From Endobugula sp965214375 (GTDB lineage: Bacteria; Pseudomonadota; Gammaproteobacteria; Pseudomonadales; Cellvibrionaceae): 64,000 bases of DNA. The position numbers and the translations under genes were made by a program. The first letter of the stretch is position 1; the number at the start of each line of letters is the position of its first letter. Of the stretch, positions 1-9,612 are shown in pieces. The notes below the pieces were generated by a model. That model made no database searches, was not told the DNA's origin, and worked only from the letters and a program-made list of their open reading frames with translations. Location: positions 1,550,001 through 1,614,000 of the forward strand of contig OZ243947.1 in assembly GCA_965214375.1 (NCBI GenBank). The letters are read 5' to 3'.

Positions 1-485
1 TCCATAAATAGACTGCGATTTAATAAGCCAGTTAATGCATCATAATGTGCCAAGTAACGTAGCTGATCCTGCATTGCACACGTATTGATGGCATTATTAA
101 TACTGTGTCGTAACTGTTCACGTGTAATAGCAAGTTTAACGAGGTAATCTTGAGCACCGTTGCGCATAATCTCTACTGCAATACGCTCATCGCCTTCACC
201 CGTCATAATAATGACTGGAATATACTTACCGCGCTCGTGTTGACGCACCTCTTTTAAAAAATCCAGACCATTTTTTGAGGGCAGCTGATAATCAACCAGA
301 CAACAGTAAGGCAATGTTTCACCCAGCAAGTCCAGCGCTTCCTCACAAGAACTGGCCAATATAATGGCAGACTCATCATTTTCAGATTGAAGCAGCAATT
401 GACGATACAACTCCTGATCAGCAGGATTATCATCAACAATAAGCAAAGGATTATCAGCAGTCAGCGTTTTATCGAATAACTCCAT
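1..485 (-). CDS. Response regulator with GGDEF domain (3' part outside window)
   Basis: Translating back from the ATG at 485 gives an open frame that runs off the window start, so only the N-terminal 161 residues are visible. They form a receiver domain: acidic pair in LLIVDDNP (res 13-20), phospho-acceptor Asp in CCLVDYQLPS, Thr in IIMTGEGD, and the conserved Lys in DYLVK. At the window edge the sequence HYDALTGLLNR is the typical opening of a GGDEF diguanylate cyclase domain. The protein is therefore probably a two-component output that makes cyclic di-GMP. The full active site (GGDEF motif) lies outside the window, so enzymatic activity cannot be judged. Confidence 0.85.
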   Translation of the reverse strand, partial: MELFDKTLTADNPLLIVDDNPADQELYRQLLLQSENDESAIILASSCEEALDLLGETLPYCCLVDYQLPSKNGLDFLKEVRQHERGKYIPVIIMTGEGDERIAVEIMRNGAQDYLVKLAITREQLRHSINNAINTCAMQDQLRYLAHYDALTGLLNRSLFM

Positions 486-637
486 AAACGGCTCTTTTCT
501 TTATTAGAAAGCTTGTTAAACAAGTGAATAAAAGAATTTATCCCCCATACTATATAGGCATATAGCACAAGCTGGGGAAACTGCAAGAAATTAGATAAAA
601 ATTAATCGAAAAACAACAACAAAAACAGCGTCTAAAA

Positions 638-1441
638 TTACATACCTAGGACATCACGCATGGTGTACAGCCCGTTGTTTTTACCAACAAGCCAGGCCGC
701 TGCACGCACCGCACCGCGAGCAAAAGCCATACGACTGGATGCTTTATGGGTAATTTCCAAACGCTCGCCATCAGCCATAAACATAGCGGTATGATCACCG
801 ACGACATCACCACCGCGCACCGTCGCAAAACCAATAGTATCACGCTCACGAGCACCCGTTTGCCCTTCACGACCATAAACAGCCACCTTGGAGAAGTCGC
901 GATCTAAGACATCGGCAATCACTTCACCCATTACCAAAGCGGTACCTGAAGGAGCATCGACCTTATGGCGATGATGGGCTTCATAGATTTCAATATCGAC
1001 ATCATCACCCAACACCTCGGCAGCCATTTCAAGCAACTTCAGCGAGAGATTAACGCCTGTACTGTAGTTCGCCGCTTTGATGATTGCTAACTGTGAATGA
1101 TAGCCCTCTAACGTAGCGAGTTCTTCGGAAGAGAAACCGGTAGTACCGATAACGATACCTTTATCATGCTCCACACAAAACTGTACATTGGCAATGGTTG
1201 CCTGGGGCGCGGTAAAATCAATCAAAACATCAAACTGATCAACCACTTTTGCGATATCATCAACAACGGCAATACCATTATGACCAACACCTGCCAGCTC
1301 GCCCGCATCAGCACCAATCAACGAGGAACCTGAACGCTCAATGGCTGCCGTTAATTCAGCCTGAGAAGAGGCCGCAACCGCCTCGATCAGCATTTTACCC
1401 ATACGGCCCGCAGCGCCCGTTACAGCAATTCTTGTTGACAT
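638..1441 (-). CDS. dapB: 4-hydroxy-tetrahydrodipicolinate reductase DapB
   Basis: DapB reduces the dapA product in the diaminopimelate/lysine pathway. Seen: N-terminal dinucleotide-binding loop GAAGRMGKML, central GTTGFS, and the catalytic EAHHRHKVDAPSGTA motif with the His and Lys of the family. Length (267 aa) is normal. I chose ATG 1441 (MSTRIAVTG) over the in-frame GTG at 1450 because the GTG overlaps the CCAGAG that would serve as ribosome binding site. It lies downstream of dnaJ on the same strand, as in many gammaproteobacteria, but here a broken transporter gene sits between them. Confidence 0.95.
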   Translation of the reverse strand: MSTRIAVTGAAGRMGKMLIEAVAASSQAELTAAIERSGSSLIGADAGELAGVGHNGIAVVDDIAKVVDQFDVLIDFTAPQATIANVQFCVEHDKGIVIGTTGFSSEELATLEGYHSQLAIIKAANYSTGVNLSLKLLEMAAEVLGDDVDIEIYEAHHRHKVDAPSGTALVMGEVIADVLDRDFSKVAVYGREGQTGARERDTIGFATVRGGDVVGDHTAMFMADGERLEITHKASSRMAFARGAVRAAAWLVGKNNGLYTMRDVLGM

Positions 1442-1496
1442 AATATTCACTCTGGAGATTCAAAAACAGGCTGGCAAGTGTAACAGAAAAGCGTCA

Positions 1497-2422
1497 TCAA
1501 ATAATCATTGAGTGGTAAAGACCGATACCAAAAATAACATTAAAAGGGAAAGTAAAACCTAATGACGCCAACATGGCCAAACCAATATCCGCATCCGGAA
1601 TACTATTACGAATGGCGACTGGCGCCGCAATATAAGAGGCACTAGCCGTTAACGCGGCAAGAATAATCGAAGAACCGGTATCCAATGCCAACCAATGCCC
1701 AACCAATAAACCAAGTACACCCAGCACCGGCGGCACTCACACTGCAAACACGAGGACACGCCAGTTTTTTACCGGGATAGGCATGAGTGTCTGAGCCGCA
1801 GTAATACCCATTTCCAACAGAAACAAGGCCAACACTGCCTTAAACGCTCCCGTAAATAAATCCGTTACTGGTGAGCCATTCAGCGGGCCATACATCATGC
1901 CAATCACAACACCGCCCACCAATAAAATAAAACCGCGATTAGTCAAGTATTCATGCCAAAGCGCCCCGGTAGACATATCACTATCACCCTGAAAATGGCG
2001 ATACAAAAAGATACCCACAATAATGGCAGGCAATTCCAACAACACCAAGTAAAGAGTGACTTCAGGATCATAAGACAAGCCTTGAGTTTCTACGTAAGCA
2101 AGTGCTACCGCAAACGTACCCGCACTCACAGAACCGTAATGAACCGCCAGACTACCACTATCAGCCCAAGATAACTTGACAACATAACGCAAGACCTGAA
2201 ATAACACCATAGGAATCGTAAAACCCAACATCATGATAAAAAATAAATCTTTTATCATGGCCCAGTTTAGGGTGCCATGTAATGCCATACCGCCTTTTAG
2301 ACCGATGGTTAACATTAATAACAGACTTAATACATCATAAGCCGCTTTAGGGATTTCAAGATCAGAACGCACCAGGCCTGCAAACAAACCCAGCACAAAA
2401 ACATCACAACAATATCAGGCAT
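1497..2422 (-). pseudogene. SbtA-like sodium-dependent bicarbonate permease, broken
   Basis: The reading frame matches the SbtA/DUF897 family of about ten-helix permeases (segments such as RSDLEIPKAAYDVLS, IGLKGGMALHG, ALTASASYIAAP). Two lesions are visible. A TGA at 1737-1739 interrupts the frame between FAV and VPPVLG, leaving 79 codons in frame after it. Near 2395-2405 the start region (MPDIVVMF) is out of frame with LGLFAGLVRS and would be restored by one extra T in the TTTTTG run. The intact family is about 310-370 aa, so nearly the whole gene is present. Function before decay would have been HCO3-/Na+ uptake; the family name is from recognition, not from a search. Confidence 0.75.
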
Positions 2423-2445
2423 AGAATCATGCACCCAAAGAGCGA

Positions 2446-3558
2446 TTAGCTAAAAAATTCCTTCATCCCTTCAAACCAGCTACTTTGTCTGGGAGAGTGG
2501 TTACTCCCCTGTGTCGCTGCTTGAAATTCTTTAAGAATGTCTTTTTGTTTCGCAGAAAGATTAACGGGTGTTTCAACCACCACACGACACAACAAGTCAC
2601 CTTGTGCTCCACCACGAACCGGTGTAACGCCCTTACCTCGCAAACGGAATAATTTACCGGTTTGCGTCTCTGCAGGCACCTTTAACTTTACACGACCATC
2701 CAACGTAGGGACTTCCAACTCCCCACCCAATACTGCATCGACAAAACCAACAGGAACTTCACAGTAAAGATTGGCACCATCACGCTCAAAGATATCGTGA
2801 GGCTTAACGGCGATTTGAACAAACAAATCACCTGCAGGACCACCCGAAGGTCCTGCCTCGCCTTCGCCAGACAAGCGAATACGATCACCTGTATCAACAC
2901 CAGCAGGCACTTTTACTGATAGCGTTTTGGATTCTTCAATACGTCCTTGCCCATGGCAACTATGACAAGGATATTTAATAATTTGACCGCTACCACGACA
3001 TTGAGGACAGGTTTGCTGAACCGCAAAAAAACCCTGCTGCATACGCACCTGACCATGACCACCACAAGTTGCACACGTCTCTGGCTTGGAACCGGGCTTG
3101 GCGCCAGAACCATTACAAGGCTTACAGGTTACCAACGTTGGCACACGAATTTTAGCGGTTGTGCCTTTTACGGCCTGCTCCAAATCAATCTGCAAGGTAT
3201 ATTGCAAATCAGACCCACGCTGTGGGCCGCCATGACCACGACCACCTGCGGCACCACCAAAAATATCGCCGAAGACATCGCCGAACATGTCACTAAAATT
3301 ACTAAAGCCAGCACCACCAGCACCCATTTGTGGGTCAACGCCATCATGGCCGTACTGATCATACGCGGCACGCTTTTGTGCATCAGAGAGAATCTCGTAA
3401 GCCTCGCTGGCTTCTTTAAACTTCTCTTCCGCCCCTTTATCATCGGGATTACGATCCGGGTGATATTTCATTGCCACACGACGATAGGCCTTCTTCAGGT
3501 CTTTCTCTGAAACACCTTTGTCAACACCCAAAATTTCGTAATAATCACGTTTAGCCAT
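2446..3558 (-). CDS. dnaJ: Co-chaperone DnaJ
   Basis: DnaJ (Hsp40) stimulates DnaK ATPase and delivers substrates. Order of parts: J domain (res 1-70, HPD in YHPDRN), Gly/Phe-rich linker (res 75-115), four CxxCxGxG zinc repeats (CKPCNGSG, CATCGGHG, CPQCRGSG, CHSCHGQG; res about 145-205), then the C-terminal peptide-binding domains. 370 aa is usual. It follows dnaK by about 100 bases with a GC-rich hairpin between them. Confidence 0.98.
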   Translation of the reverse strand: MAKRDYYEILGVDKGVSEKDLKKAYRRVAMKYHPDRNPDDKGAEEKFKEASEAYEILSDAQKRAAYDQYGHDGVDPQMGAGGAGFSNFSDMFGDVFGDIFGGAAGGRGHGGPQRGSDLQYTLQIDLEQAVKGTTAKIRVPTLVTCKPCNGSGAKPGSKPETCATCGGHGQVRMQQGFFAVQQTCPQCRGSGQIIKYPCHSCHGQGRIEESKTLSVKVPAGVDTGDRIRLSGEGEAGPSGGPAGDLFVQIAVKPHDIFERDGANLYCEVPVGFVDAVLGGELEVPTLDGRVKLKVPAETQTGKLFRLRGKGVTPVRGGAQGDLLCRVVVETPVNLSAKQKDILKEFQAATQGSNHSPRQSSWFEGMKEFFS

Positions 3559-3586
3559 TAAACATTCTCATCATTTATGTACAACA

Positions 3587-3608
3587 AACGCGGGAACTAG
3601 CCCGCGTT
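3587..3608. terminator. Hairpin in dnaK-dnaJ intergenic region
   Basis: A perfect 8-bp stem AACGCGGG/CCCGCGTT with a 6-base loop lies between the dnaK stop and the dnaJ start. On the minus (operon) strand it is followed by a weak T-rich stretch, so it may attenuate dnaJ relative to dnaK or act as an RNA processing/stability hairpin. A stronger T run lies on the plus side, where no gene would use it. Confidence 0.5.
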
Positions 3609-3662
3609 AAAATTTTTACTCGCTATTGAGTTTTTAGTCTCGACTGGAATACGCCGTACAAC

Positions 3663-5597
3663 TTATTTAGAGTCTTCTTTGACTTCTTCGAATTCAGCAT
3701 CAACCACGCCATCATCAGCCGCTTGCGCCTGCTCGGCACCCGCTTCTGCATCGCCCTCAGCAACCTGCGCTTGCGCAGCTTGCTCTGCATACAGTTTTTG
3801 CGCCAAAGAACTGGAAGCCTCTGTCAATTTGGTCGTCGCTGCTTCCATTGCTTCTTTATCGTCGCCTTTAACCGCTTCTGCTGCTTCGGTTAACGAAGCG
3901 TCGATAGCCGATTTCTCTTCTTCGGTCGCTTTATCGCCCGCTTCTTCGAGAGTTTTCTTCGTCGCACTGATCAAACCATCTAGAGTATTGCGCGTAGTGA
4001 CCAGCTCTTCAAACTGCTTGTCAGCTTCTGCATTCGCTTCGGCGTCCGCAACCATTTGCTCGATTTCATCATCGCTCAAACCTGAAGACGCTTTAATCAC
4101 AATAGACTGCTCTTTACCCGTGCCTTTATCTTTGGCACTCACATTCAAAATACCGTTAGCATCCAAATCAAAAGTCACTTCAATTTGTGGCATACCGCGT
4201 GGTGCTGGTGGAATATCTGCCAAGTCGAAACGACCCAAAGATTTATTCTGTGTCGCTTGCTTACGCTCACCCTGAACGACATGAATCGTTACCGCTGACT
4301 GATTATCATCTGCAGTAGAAAACACCTGCGATTTTTTCGTTGGAATCGTAGTATTCTTCTCGATTAATGGAGTCGCAACACCACCCATGGTTTCAATACC
4401 CAAGGTCAATGGCGTTACATCCAACAACAATACATCTTTTACATCACCGGACAGTACCGCACCTTGAATCGCTGCACCCATCGCAACCGCTTCGTCCGGG
4501 TTGACATCTTTACGCGGCTCTTTACCAAAGAACTCGGCAACCTTCTCTTGAACCAATGGCATACGGGTTTGTCCGCCAACCAGAATAACATCATCAATTT
4601 CACTGACGGAAAGATCAGAATCTGCAATCGCCGTTTTGACAGGCTCCAATGAACGCGTGACCAAATCTTCAACCAATGACTCCAACTTCGCACGTGTCAT
4701 TTTTACGACCAAGTGCTTAGGACCTGTCGCATCCGCCGTAATATAAGGCAAATTCACTTCGGTCTGCTGGCTTGATGACAATTCAATCTTGGCCTGTTCC
4801 GCCGCTTCTTTTAAGCGCTGCAATGCCAATGGATCATTGTGCAAATCAATGCCGCTGTCTTTTTTGAAATCTTCTGCCAGATATTCAATCAAACGCAAAT
4901 CAAAATCTTCACCACCGAGGAAGGTATCACCATTAGTTGCTAATACTTCAAACTGGTGTTCACCATCAACATCGGCAAGCTCGATCACGGAAATATCAAA
5001 CGTACCGCCACCCAGATCGTAAACGGCAATGGTACGGTCACCTTTGGCTTTATCCATTCCGTAAGCCAGCGCTGCCGCGGTTGGTTCATTGATAATACGT
5101 TTAACATCAAGACCAGCAATCTTACCCGCGTCTTTAGTCGCCTGACGTTGAGAATCGTTAAAGTACGCAGGAACCGTTATGACTGCTTCTGATACGGTTT
5201 CACCCAGATAATCTTCCGCTGTCTTTTTCATTTTCTTTAACACTTCAGCAGAAATTTGCGGGGGTGCTTTTTTATCGCCTTTCACTTCAACCCAGGCATC
5301 ACCATTATCTGCCGCTACAATGCCGTAAGGCACCATGGAGATATCTTTTTGTACTACGTCATCTTTAAATTTACGACCAATCAGACGCTTAACCGCAAAC
5401 AAGGTATTTTGCGGGTTGGTGACCGCCTGACGTTTGGCGCTCTGCCCCACTAGAATTTCGTTATCATCTGCAAAGGCAACGATGGAAGGTGTTGTACGAT
5501 CACCTTCGGCATTTTCAATCACTTTTGACTTTTCACCTTCCAGCACAGACACACACGAGTTGGTTGTACCAAGATCAATACCAATAATTTTACCCAT
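3663..5597 (-). CDS. dnaK: Chaperone DnaK (Hsp70)
   Basis: Main Hsp70 chaperone. Seen: ATPase domain opening MGKIIGIDLGTTNSCV, phosphate motifs AVYDLGGGTFDIS and DVILVGGQTRMPLV, the linker VKDVLLLDVTPLTLGIE, a substrate-binding domain and an acidic tail ending EFEEVKEDSK. I place the start at ATG 5597. The longer frame from GTG 5609 would contain the ribosome binding site GGAG (GGAGAGCCCG then ATG). 644 aa is normal. It is preceded by its own heat-shock-type promoter and follows grpE. Confidence 0.98.
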   Translation of the reverse strand: MGKIIGIDLGTTNSCVSVLEGEKSKVIENAEGDRTTPSIVAFADDNEILVGQSAKRQAVTNPQNTLFAVKRLIGRKFKDDVVQKDISMVPYGIVAADNGDAWVEVKGDKKAPPQISAEVLKKMKKTAEDYLGETVSEAVITVPAYFNDSQRQATKDAGKIAGLDVKRIINEPTAAALAYGMDKAKGDRTIAVYDLGGGTFDISVIELADVDGEHQFEVLATNGDTFLGGEDFDLRLIEYLAEDFKKDSGIDLHNDPLALQRLKEAAEQAKIELSSSQQTEVNLPYITADATGPKHLVVKMTRAKLESLVEDLVTRSLEPVKTAIADSDLSVSEIDDVILVGGQTRMPLVQEKVAEFFGKEPRKDVNPDEAVAMGAAIQGAVLSGDVKDVLLLDVTPLTLGIETMGGVATPLIEKNTTIPTKKSQVFSTADDNQSAVTIHVVQGERKQATQNKSLGRFDLADIPPAPRGMPQIEVTFDLDANGILNVSAKDKGTGKEQSIVIKASSGLSDDEIEQMVADAEANAEADKQFEELVTTRNTLDGLISATKKTLEEAGDKATEEEKSAIDASLTEAAEAVKGDDKEAMEAATTKLTEASSSLAQKLYAEQAAQAQVAEGDAEAGAEQAQAADDGVVDAEFEEVKEDSK

Positions 5598-5721
5598 CGG
5601 GCTCTCCACTTAAATTTTTACGTAACTTAACTTGTCTAATTTTGCTGTGAAATTCACAACCGTTCATTCATTCGATTGACAACACACAAGGTTGCCAATG
5701 ACTTTCTGTATTCATGCTATC

Positions 5722-5750
5722 AATATTGGCGCCATCATCCATTTTTCAAG
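5722..5750 (-). promoter_or_regulatory. Probable sigma32 promoter of dnaK
   Basis: On the minus strand CTTGAAA (5750-5744) is followed after 14 bases by CCAATATT (5729-5722). The -35 element is an exact match to the heat-shock sigma consensus CTTGAAA and the -10 is a fair match to CCCCATnT. It lies in the grpE-dnaK gap, as expected. Confidence 0.65.
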
Positions 5751-5777
5751 GGTTGAGGCTTATCACAGCAAGAAAAA

Positions 5778-6371
5778 CTAGCTGGCACTGGATACCACCA
5801 CCATTGCCGGACGCACCAAACGCCCATTCAGGGTATATCCTTTCTGAAATACATTGAGTACCGTATTAGGTTCAACATCGGGATTAGGCACCATCGACAT
5901 TGCCTGATGCAATTGCGGATCAAACGGCTCCCCTTCCGGGTTGACCACCTCAACATGGAACTTTTTCAGTGTTTCCTGAAGGGATTTTAGCGTCAGCTCC
6001 ACACCCTCGAGAATGGCTTTTTGCGCCTCATCATCCTTATCGCCTGCGGCAACGGCACGCTCAAGATTATCCGCTACTGGCAACAGATCATTCACAAACT
6101 TTTCCAAGGCAAACTTACGCGCTTTTTCGACATCCTGTTCTGCACGGCGACGTGCATTTTGGGTTTCTGCCTGAGCACGCAACACCTGATCTTTCAGGGC
6201 AGCGATTTCCTCAACCAGCGCATCACTGACAGAATCCGTTTCAGAATCAGGCTCTTGCACTAATTCATCATCAACCACGGTTTCTATGTCTTCTTCACCC
6301 ACACTCTCACTGGTCGGCTGCTCTTGTTCGGGAATCTCATCCACTTGTTTTTCTTGATCTTCGCTGGACAC
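5778..6371 (-). CDS. grpE: Nucleotide exchange factor GrpE
   Basis: GrpE releases ADP from DnaK. Seen: acidic N-terminal tail, long helix (VEEIAALKDQVLRAQAETQN), and the beta-rich head with HQAMSMVPNPDVEPNTVLNVFQKGYTLNGR spread over res 145-185. The start is set at GTG 6371 because GGAG precedes it by six bases; an upstream in-frame GTG at 6383 would swallow that site. About 197 aa, normal. It heads the grpE-dnaK-dnaJ cluster and is divergent from recN. Confidence 0.95.
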   Translation of the reverse strand: MSSEDQEKQVDEIPEQEQPTSESVGEEDIETVVDDELVQEPDSETDSVSDALVEEIAALKDQVLRAQAETQNARRRAEQDVEKARKFALEKFVNDLLPVADNLERAVAAGDKDDEAQKAILEGVELTLKSLQETLKKFHVEVVNPEGEPFDPQLHQAMSMVPNPDVEPNTVLNVFQKGYTLNGRLVRPAMVVVSSAS

Positions 6372-6408
6372 GACTATCTCCACTGCTATTTTTCAGAAAC
6401 TGGGCGAT

Positions 6409-6436
6409 ATATAAGGTCGATTGAGGCAGTTTCAAG
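6409..6436 (-). promoter_or_regulatory. Probable sigma32 promoter of grpE
   Basis: Minus strand CTTGAAA (6436-6430), 13-base spacer, CCTTATAT (6416-6409). The -35 is an exact consensus match and spacing is right for the heat-shock sigma factor. It lies 38 bases upstream of the grpE start in the divergent grpE/recN region. Confidence 0.7.
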
Positions 6437-6553
6437 GATAAACAAGCAATTTCCTTCTTTTAAAAGCCGAGGGTTGGCATACGACCAAAAATACTGTATA
6501 AATAAACATTTACAAAAAAAACAGGCATTCGTTCTTGCTCAGGAGAAAACCGC

Positions 6554-8218
6554 ATGCTGACACACATTACCATCAATAACTTCACACTCGTTGAACATCT
6601 GGATATGGATATTCAGCATGGAATGACAGCGATTACTGGAGAAACCGGCACGGGGAAATCTATCTTGCTTGACGCTCTTGGAATGACCTTAGGCGAACGT
6701 GCTGATGGTGAGCGTGTGCGCTACGGCTGTGAACGCGCCGATATTACAGCGACTTTCTCGCTGGATGACTTACCTCAGGCGCGCCAGTGGCTCATTGACC
6801 ACGACCTCAGCCATGCAGATGAATGTCTCTTACGACGCGTGATAACACGCGAAGGACGCTCACGTTCTTTTATCAATGCACAACCCGTTACCCTGCAACA
6901 AATACGCGCCCTTGGCGAACTACTCATCGACATACACAGCCAGCATGCCCACCAATCTTTGTTACAAAAAAGTACGCATCACCGATTACTGGATGAATTT
7001 GCAGGGCATCAGGCCCTGACCAAAGACGTTGCCCTGTCTTTCCAACAATGGCAGACAATATATCGTGATTTCACTACATTACGTGACAATGTGGACGAAA
7101 TACGTGCTCGCCGCGAGTTACTCAGCTATCAAGTGGAGGAATTAAACCAACTGAACCTGCAACAGGGTGAGCTTGAAAGCATGGAAGCAGAACAAAAGCA
7201 GCTAGCAAATGCTGACGGCATTATTCAACACAGCATGCAACTAGCCGCTTATTGCAATGACGAAGAACACGGCATAGAACCACAAATCAATCGAGCATTA
7301 CGCCTACTAGACGACATGCAAGAAAAAGGAAAATCTCTGACCAACGCAGAACAATTACTGAGTCAGGCGCTTATTTTAGCCCAAGAGGCCAGCACCGAGG
7401 TTCGGCATCAGATTGATAGCACTGACGTTAACCCTGAACGACTCCACGACATCAGTGAACGCCTATCGGCTTGTTATGATATTGCCAGAAAAAATCATAT
7501 TAAGCCGGAGGAACTGCTCGTTAAACACCAAGAAATATCCCAGGAACTGGAATCTCTCGGCCAAGGAGACGAGCAACTCGAACAGCTTAAAGCACGAGCT
7601 CACGAGGCAGAAACCGCTTTTTACACACAGGCACAACAACTTTCACAACAGCGCTGTGCCGCTGCTCACGAATTAACCAGCACGGTTAATCAGCAACTTG
7701 CACTATTAGCCATGGGTAGCGCAGAATTTACTATCACTGTCGAGACACAGGAAAAAACACCTGGAATATACGGGCTGGACAGTATTGAATTTCTTATCAG
7801 CACCAATCCCGGCCACCCACCAAAAGCATTATCCAAAGTGGCATCTGGCGGAGAGCTATCCCGAATCAGCCTAGCGATTCAGGTAGCAACCGCACAAACA
7901 TCCCACGTTGCCACACTGGTCTTTGATGAAGTCGATGTCGGTATTGGCGGTGCTACCGCTGATACCGTTGGTAAACTGCTCGCTCAACTCGGCAAAAAAA
8001 GTCAGGTATTGTGCGTGACACATCTGGCTCAAGTTGCCAGCAAGGCGCATCAACATTGGCAGGTCAAAAAACATACTGAAAATAATCAAACAGAAAGCAC
8101 CATTGAAGCACTATCAACGACTGACAAAATTGAGGAAATCGCACGCATGATCAGCGGCAATGAACTATCACAACAATCAATGGCGCACGCACAACTCATG
8201 CTCCACCAAACCCACTAA
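6554..8218 (+). CDS. recN: DNA repair ATPase RecN
   Basis: SMC-like protein of double-strand break repair. Seen: Walker A GETGTGKS (res 31-38), two coiled-coil stretches in the middle (res about 150-370, rich in Glu/Gln/Leu), ABC signature SGGELSRISLA and Walker B TLVFDEVDVG, then the D/H-loop region LCVTHLAQVAS. 554 aa is the usual length. A good site AGGAGA lies 8 bases before the ATG. Confidence 0.97.
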   Translation: MLTHITINNFTLVEHLDMDIQHGMTAITGETGTGKSILLDALGMTLGERADGERVRYGCERADITATFSLDDLPQARQWLIDHDLSHADECLLRRVITREGRSRSFINAQPVTLQQIRALGELLIDIHSQHAHQSLLQKSTHHRLLDEFAGHQALTKDVALSFQQWQTIYRDFTTLRDNVDEIRARRELLSYQVEELNQLNLQQGELESMEAEQKQLANADGIIQHSMQLAAYCNDEEHGIEPQINRALRLLDDMQEKGKSLTNAEQLLSQALILAQEASTEVRHQIDSTDVNPERLHDISERLSACYDIARKNHIKPEELLVKHQEISQELESLGQGDEQLEQLKARAHEAETAFYTQAQQLSQQRCAAAHELTSTVNQQLALLAMGSAEFTITVETQEKTPGIYGLDSIEFLISTNPGHPPKALSKVASGGELSRISLAIQVATAQTSHVATLVFDEVDVGIGGATADTVGKLLAQLGKKSQVLCVTHLAQVASKAHQHWQVKKHTENNQTESTIEALSTTDKIEEIARMISGNELSQQSMAHAQLMLHQTH

Positions 8219-8243
8219 AAGTACTATTTATAACGGCTCAACA

Positions 8244-8271
8244 TTGACTTGACAGACATTTACTATACTAT
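8244..8271 (+). promoter_or_regulatory. Possible sigma70 promoter before oxygenase gene
   Basis: TTGACT (8244-8249), 16-base spacer, TACTAT (8266-8271), about 40 bases before the ATG at 8311. The match to consensus is partial. Confidence 0.4.
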
Positions 8272-8310
8272 TCTTCCCTATTGACTGCCCGATGTAATGT
8301 GAGGTCTTAA

Positions 8311-9114
8311 ATGAGCACTATTGATGTATCCACTGATAACAATATTTTACCAGTAGCAAAACTGTACTCCTTAGCCGCAGAAAATGCCGAAAGTTACCGT
8401 AATGCCTCGCCATACGCACATGCCGTATTCGATGATGTTTTTGATCCATCCATGCTTCACGCCGTACTCAAGGAATTCGAAGCAGAACAAAAGCAAGAAT
8501 GGCGAGAGTTTGACAATAAATTCGAAAAAAAATTACAGCTAAGTGCTGATAAGTCTCTAGGTCCAAGTACACGCGCCTTGATTCACAACCTCAATTCCGG
8601 CACCTTTTTAAAGTTTCTCGAAGAACTAACCGGAATACCCAAGCTAGTTGCTGACCCTTACCTTGTAGGTGGAGGATGACATAAAATCGAGCCTGGTGGT
8701 AAATTGGGTATTCATGTCGATTTTAATCATAACGATGATCTACAATTATACCGTCGCATTAACGTCTTGGTGTATCTCAACGAAGATTGGGATGAGTCAT
8801 GCGGAGGGCATTTTCAACTCTGGAGTGATACTTCAGGCACAGAAAGAAAAAAAATATTGCCTCTCTTCAACCGTATGACCATTTTTAGCATTACTGCGGA
8901 TAGTTTCCACGGACACCCTGAGCCATTAACGTGCCCACCTGATCGCTGTAGACGATCACTCGCTTTGTACTATTACACAGCAGACAAAGGTGAAAAGGCA
9001 AACTTTAATCACAGCACAGTATTTGTCAACGAAAAAGGCAAGAAAGAGGAACCCGGAAAGGAGACCCTCACTCGCAAAATTAAGAATAAAATAAAGAAAA
9101 TATTAGGGCGTTAA
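8311..9114 (+). pseudogene. 2-oxoglutarate/Fe(II)-dependent oxygenase, broken by in-frame TGA
   Basis: Two in-frame pieces (res 1-122 and the rest) are separated by TGA at 8677-8679. Joined, they form a prolyl-4-hydroxylase-like 2OG-Fe(II) oxygenase. The piece after the stop has the iron ligands HVDFN (H, D), the distal His in SFHGHPEPL and the 2-oxoglutarate Arg in RRSLALYYYT. The stop falls in the otherwise well-conserved segment VGGG-stop-HKIEPGG, where homologues usually carry a hydrophobic residue. No other lesion is visible. The tail is Lys-rich. The reaction and substrate are unknown; such proteins often hydroxylate a protein or sugar side chain. Confidence 0.75.
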
Positions 9115-9521
9115 CTTTTTTTAGGTTTTACGTATAAAACTAGGCTATGACCGGTCACCTCATAGCCATTTTCATCGGCAATGGAGCGCTGTAGTTCTGC
9201 AATTTCATCGCTTTGAAACTCAACTACCGTGCCGGTCTCTATACACACCATATGATCGTGACCATCACCGCGATCCAATTCAAAAACTGAGTGTCCACCA
9301 TCAAAGTTATGTCTACTCACAAGGCCAGCGGTTTCAAACTGCGTGAGTACCCTGTAAACCGTAGCAAGACCAACATCCTCACCCGCTTCAAGCAATATCT
9401 TATAAACGTCTTCCGCACTTAAGTGCCACTGTTCTGAATTTTCCAGTATCTGTAATATTTTTACCCTAGGAAGAGTGACCTTAAGGCCTGCTTTACGCAA
9501 TTCGTTGTTTTCAATAGACAT
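9111..9521 (-). CDS. fur: Ferric uptake regulator Fur
   Basis: Iron-responsive repressor. Seen: winged-helix domain (LKVTLPRVKILQILE, LATVYRVLTQFETAGLV) and metal sites HNFDGGHSVFEL and HDHMVCIETG. 136 aa, typical of gammaproteobacterial Fur. It is divergent from bamE, an order common in this class, and converges with the broken oxygenase gene (4-base overlap). Confidence 0.96.
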   Translation of the reverse strand: MSIENNELRKAGLKVTLPRVKILQILENSEQWHLSAEDVYKILLEAGEDVGLATVYRVLTQFETAGLVSRHNFDGGHSVFELDRGDGHDHMVCIETGTVVEFQSDEIAELQRSIADENGYEVTGHSLVLYVKPKKS

Positions 9522-9612
9522 AATTTTTTATTGGACTCTATGGTATTCACTACTTCAAATAATGTGGTGATATCGGTTATTATCCATGATACAACAATCA
9601 GGGAAAACCCCA

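Noticed and set aside
2947..4275. Long open frames antisense to dnaJ and dnaK
   Set aside because: Low-complexity Thr- or Ser/Ala-rich translations that mirror the codon pattern of the real genes; no start signals or family resemblance.
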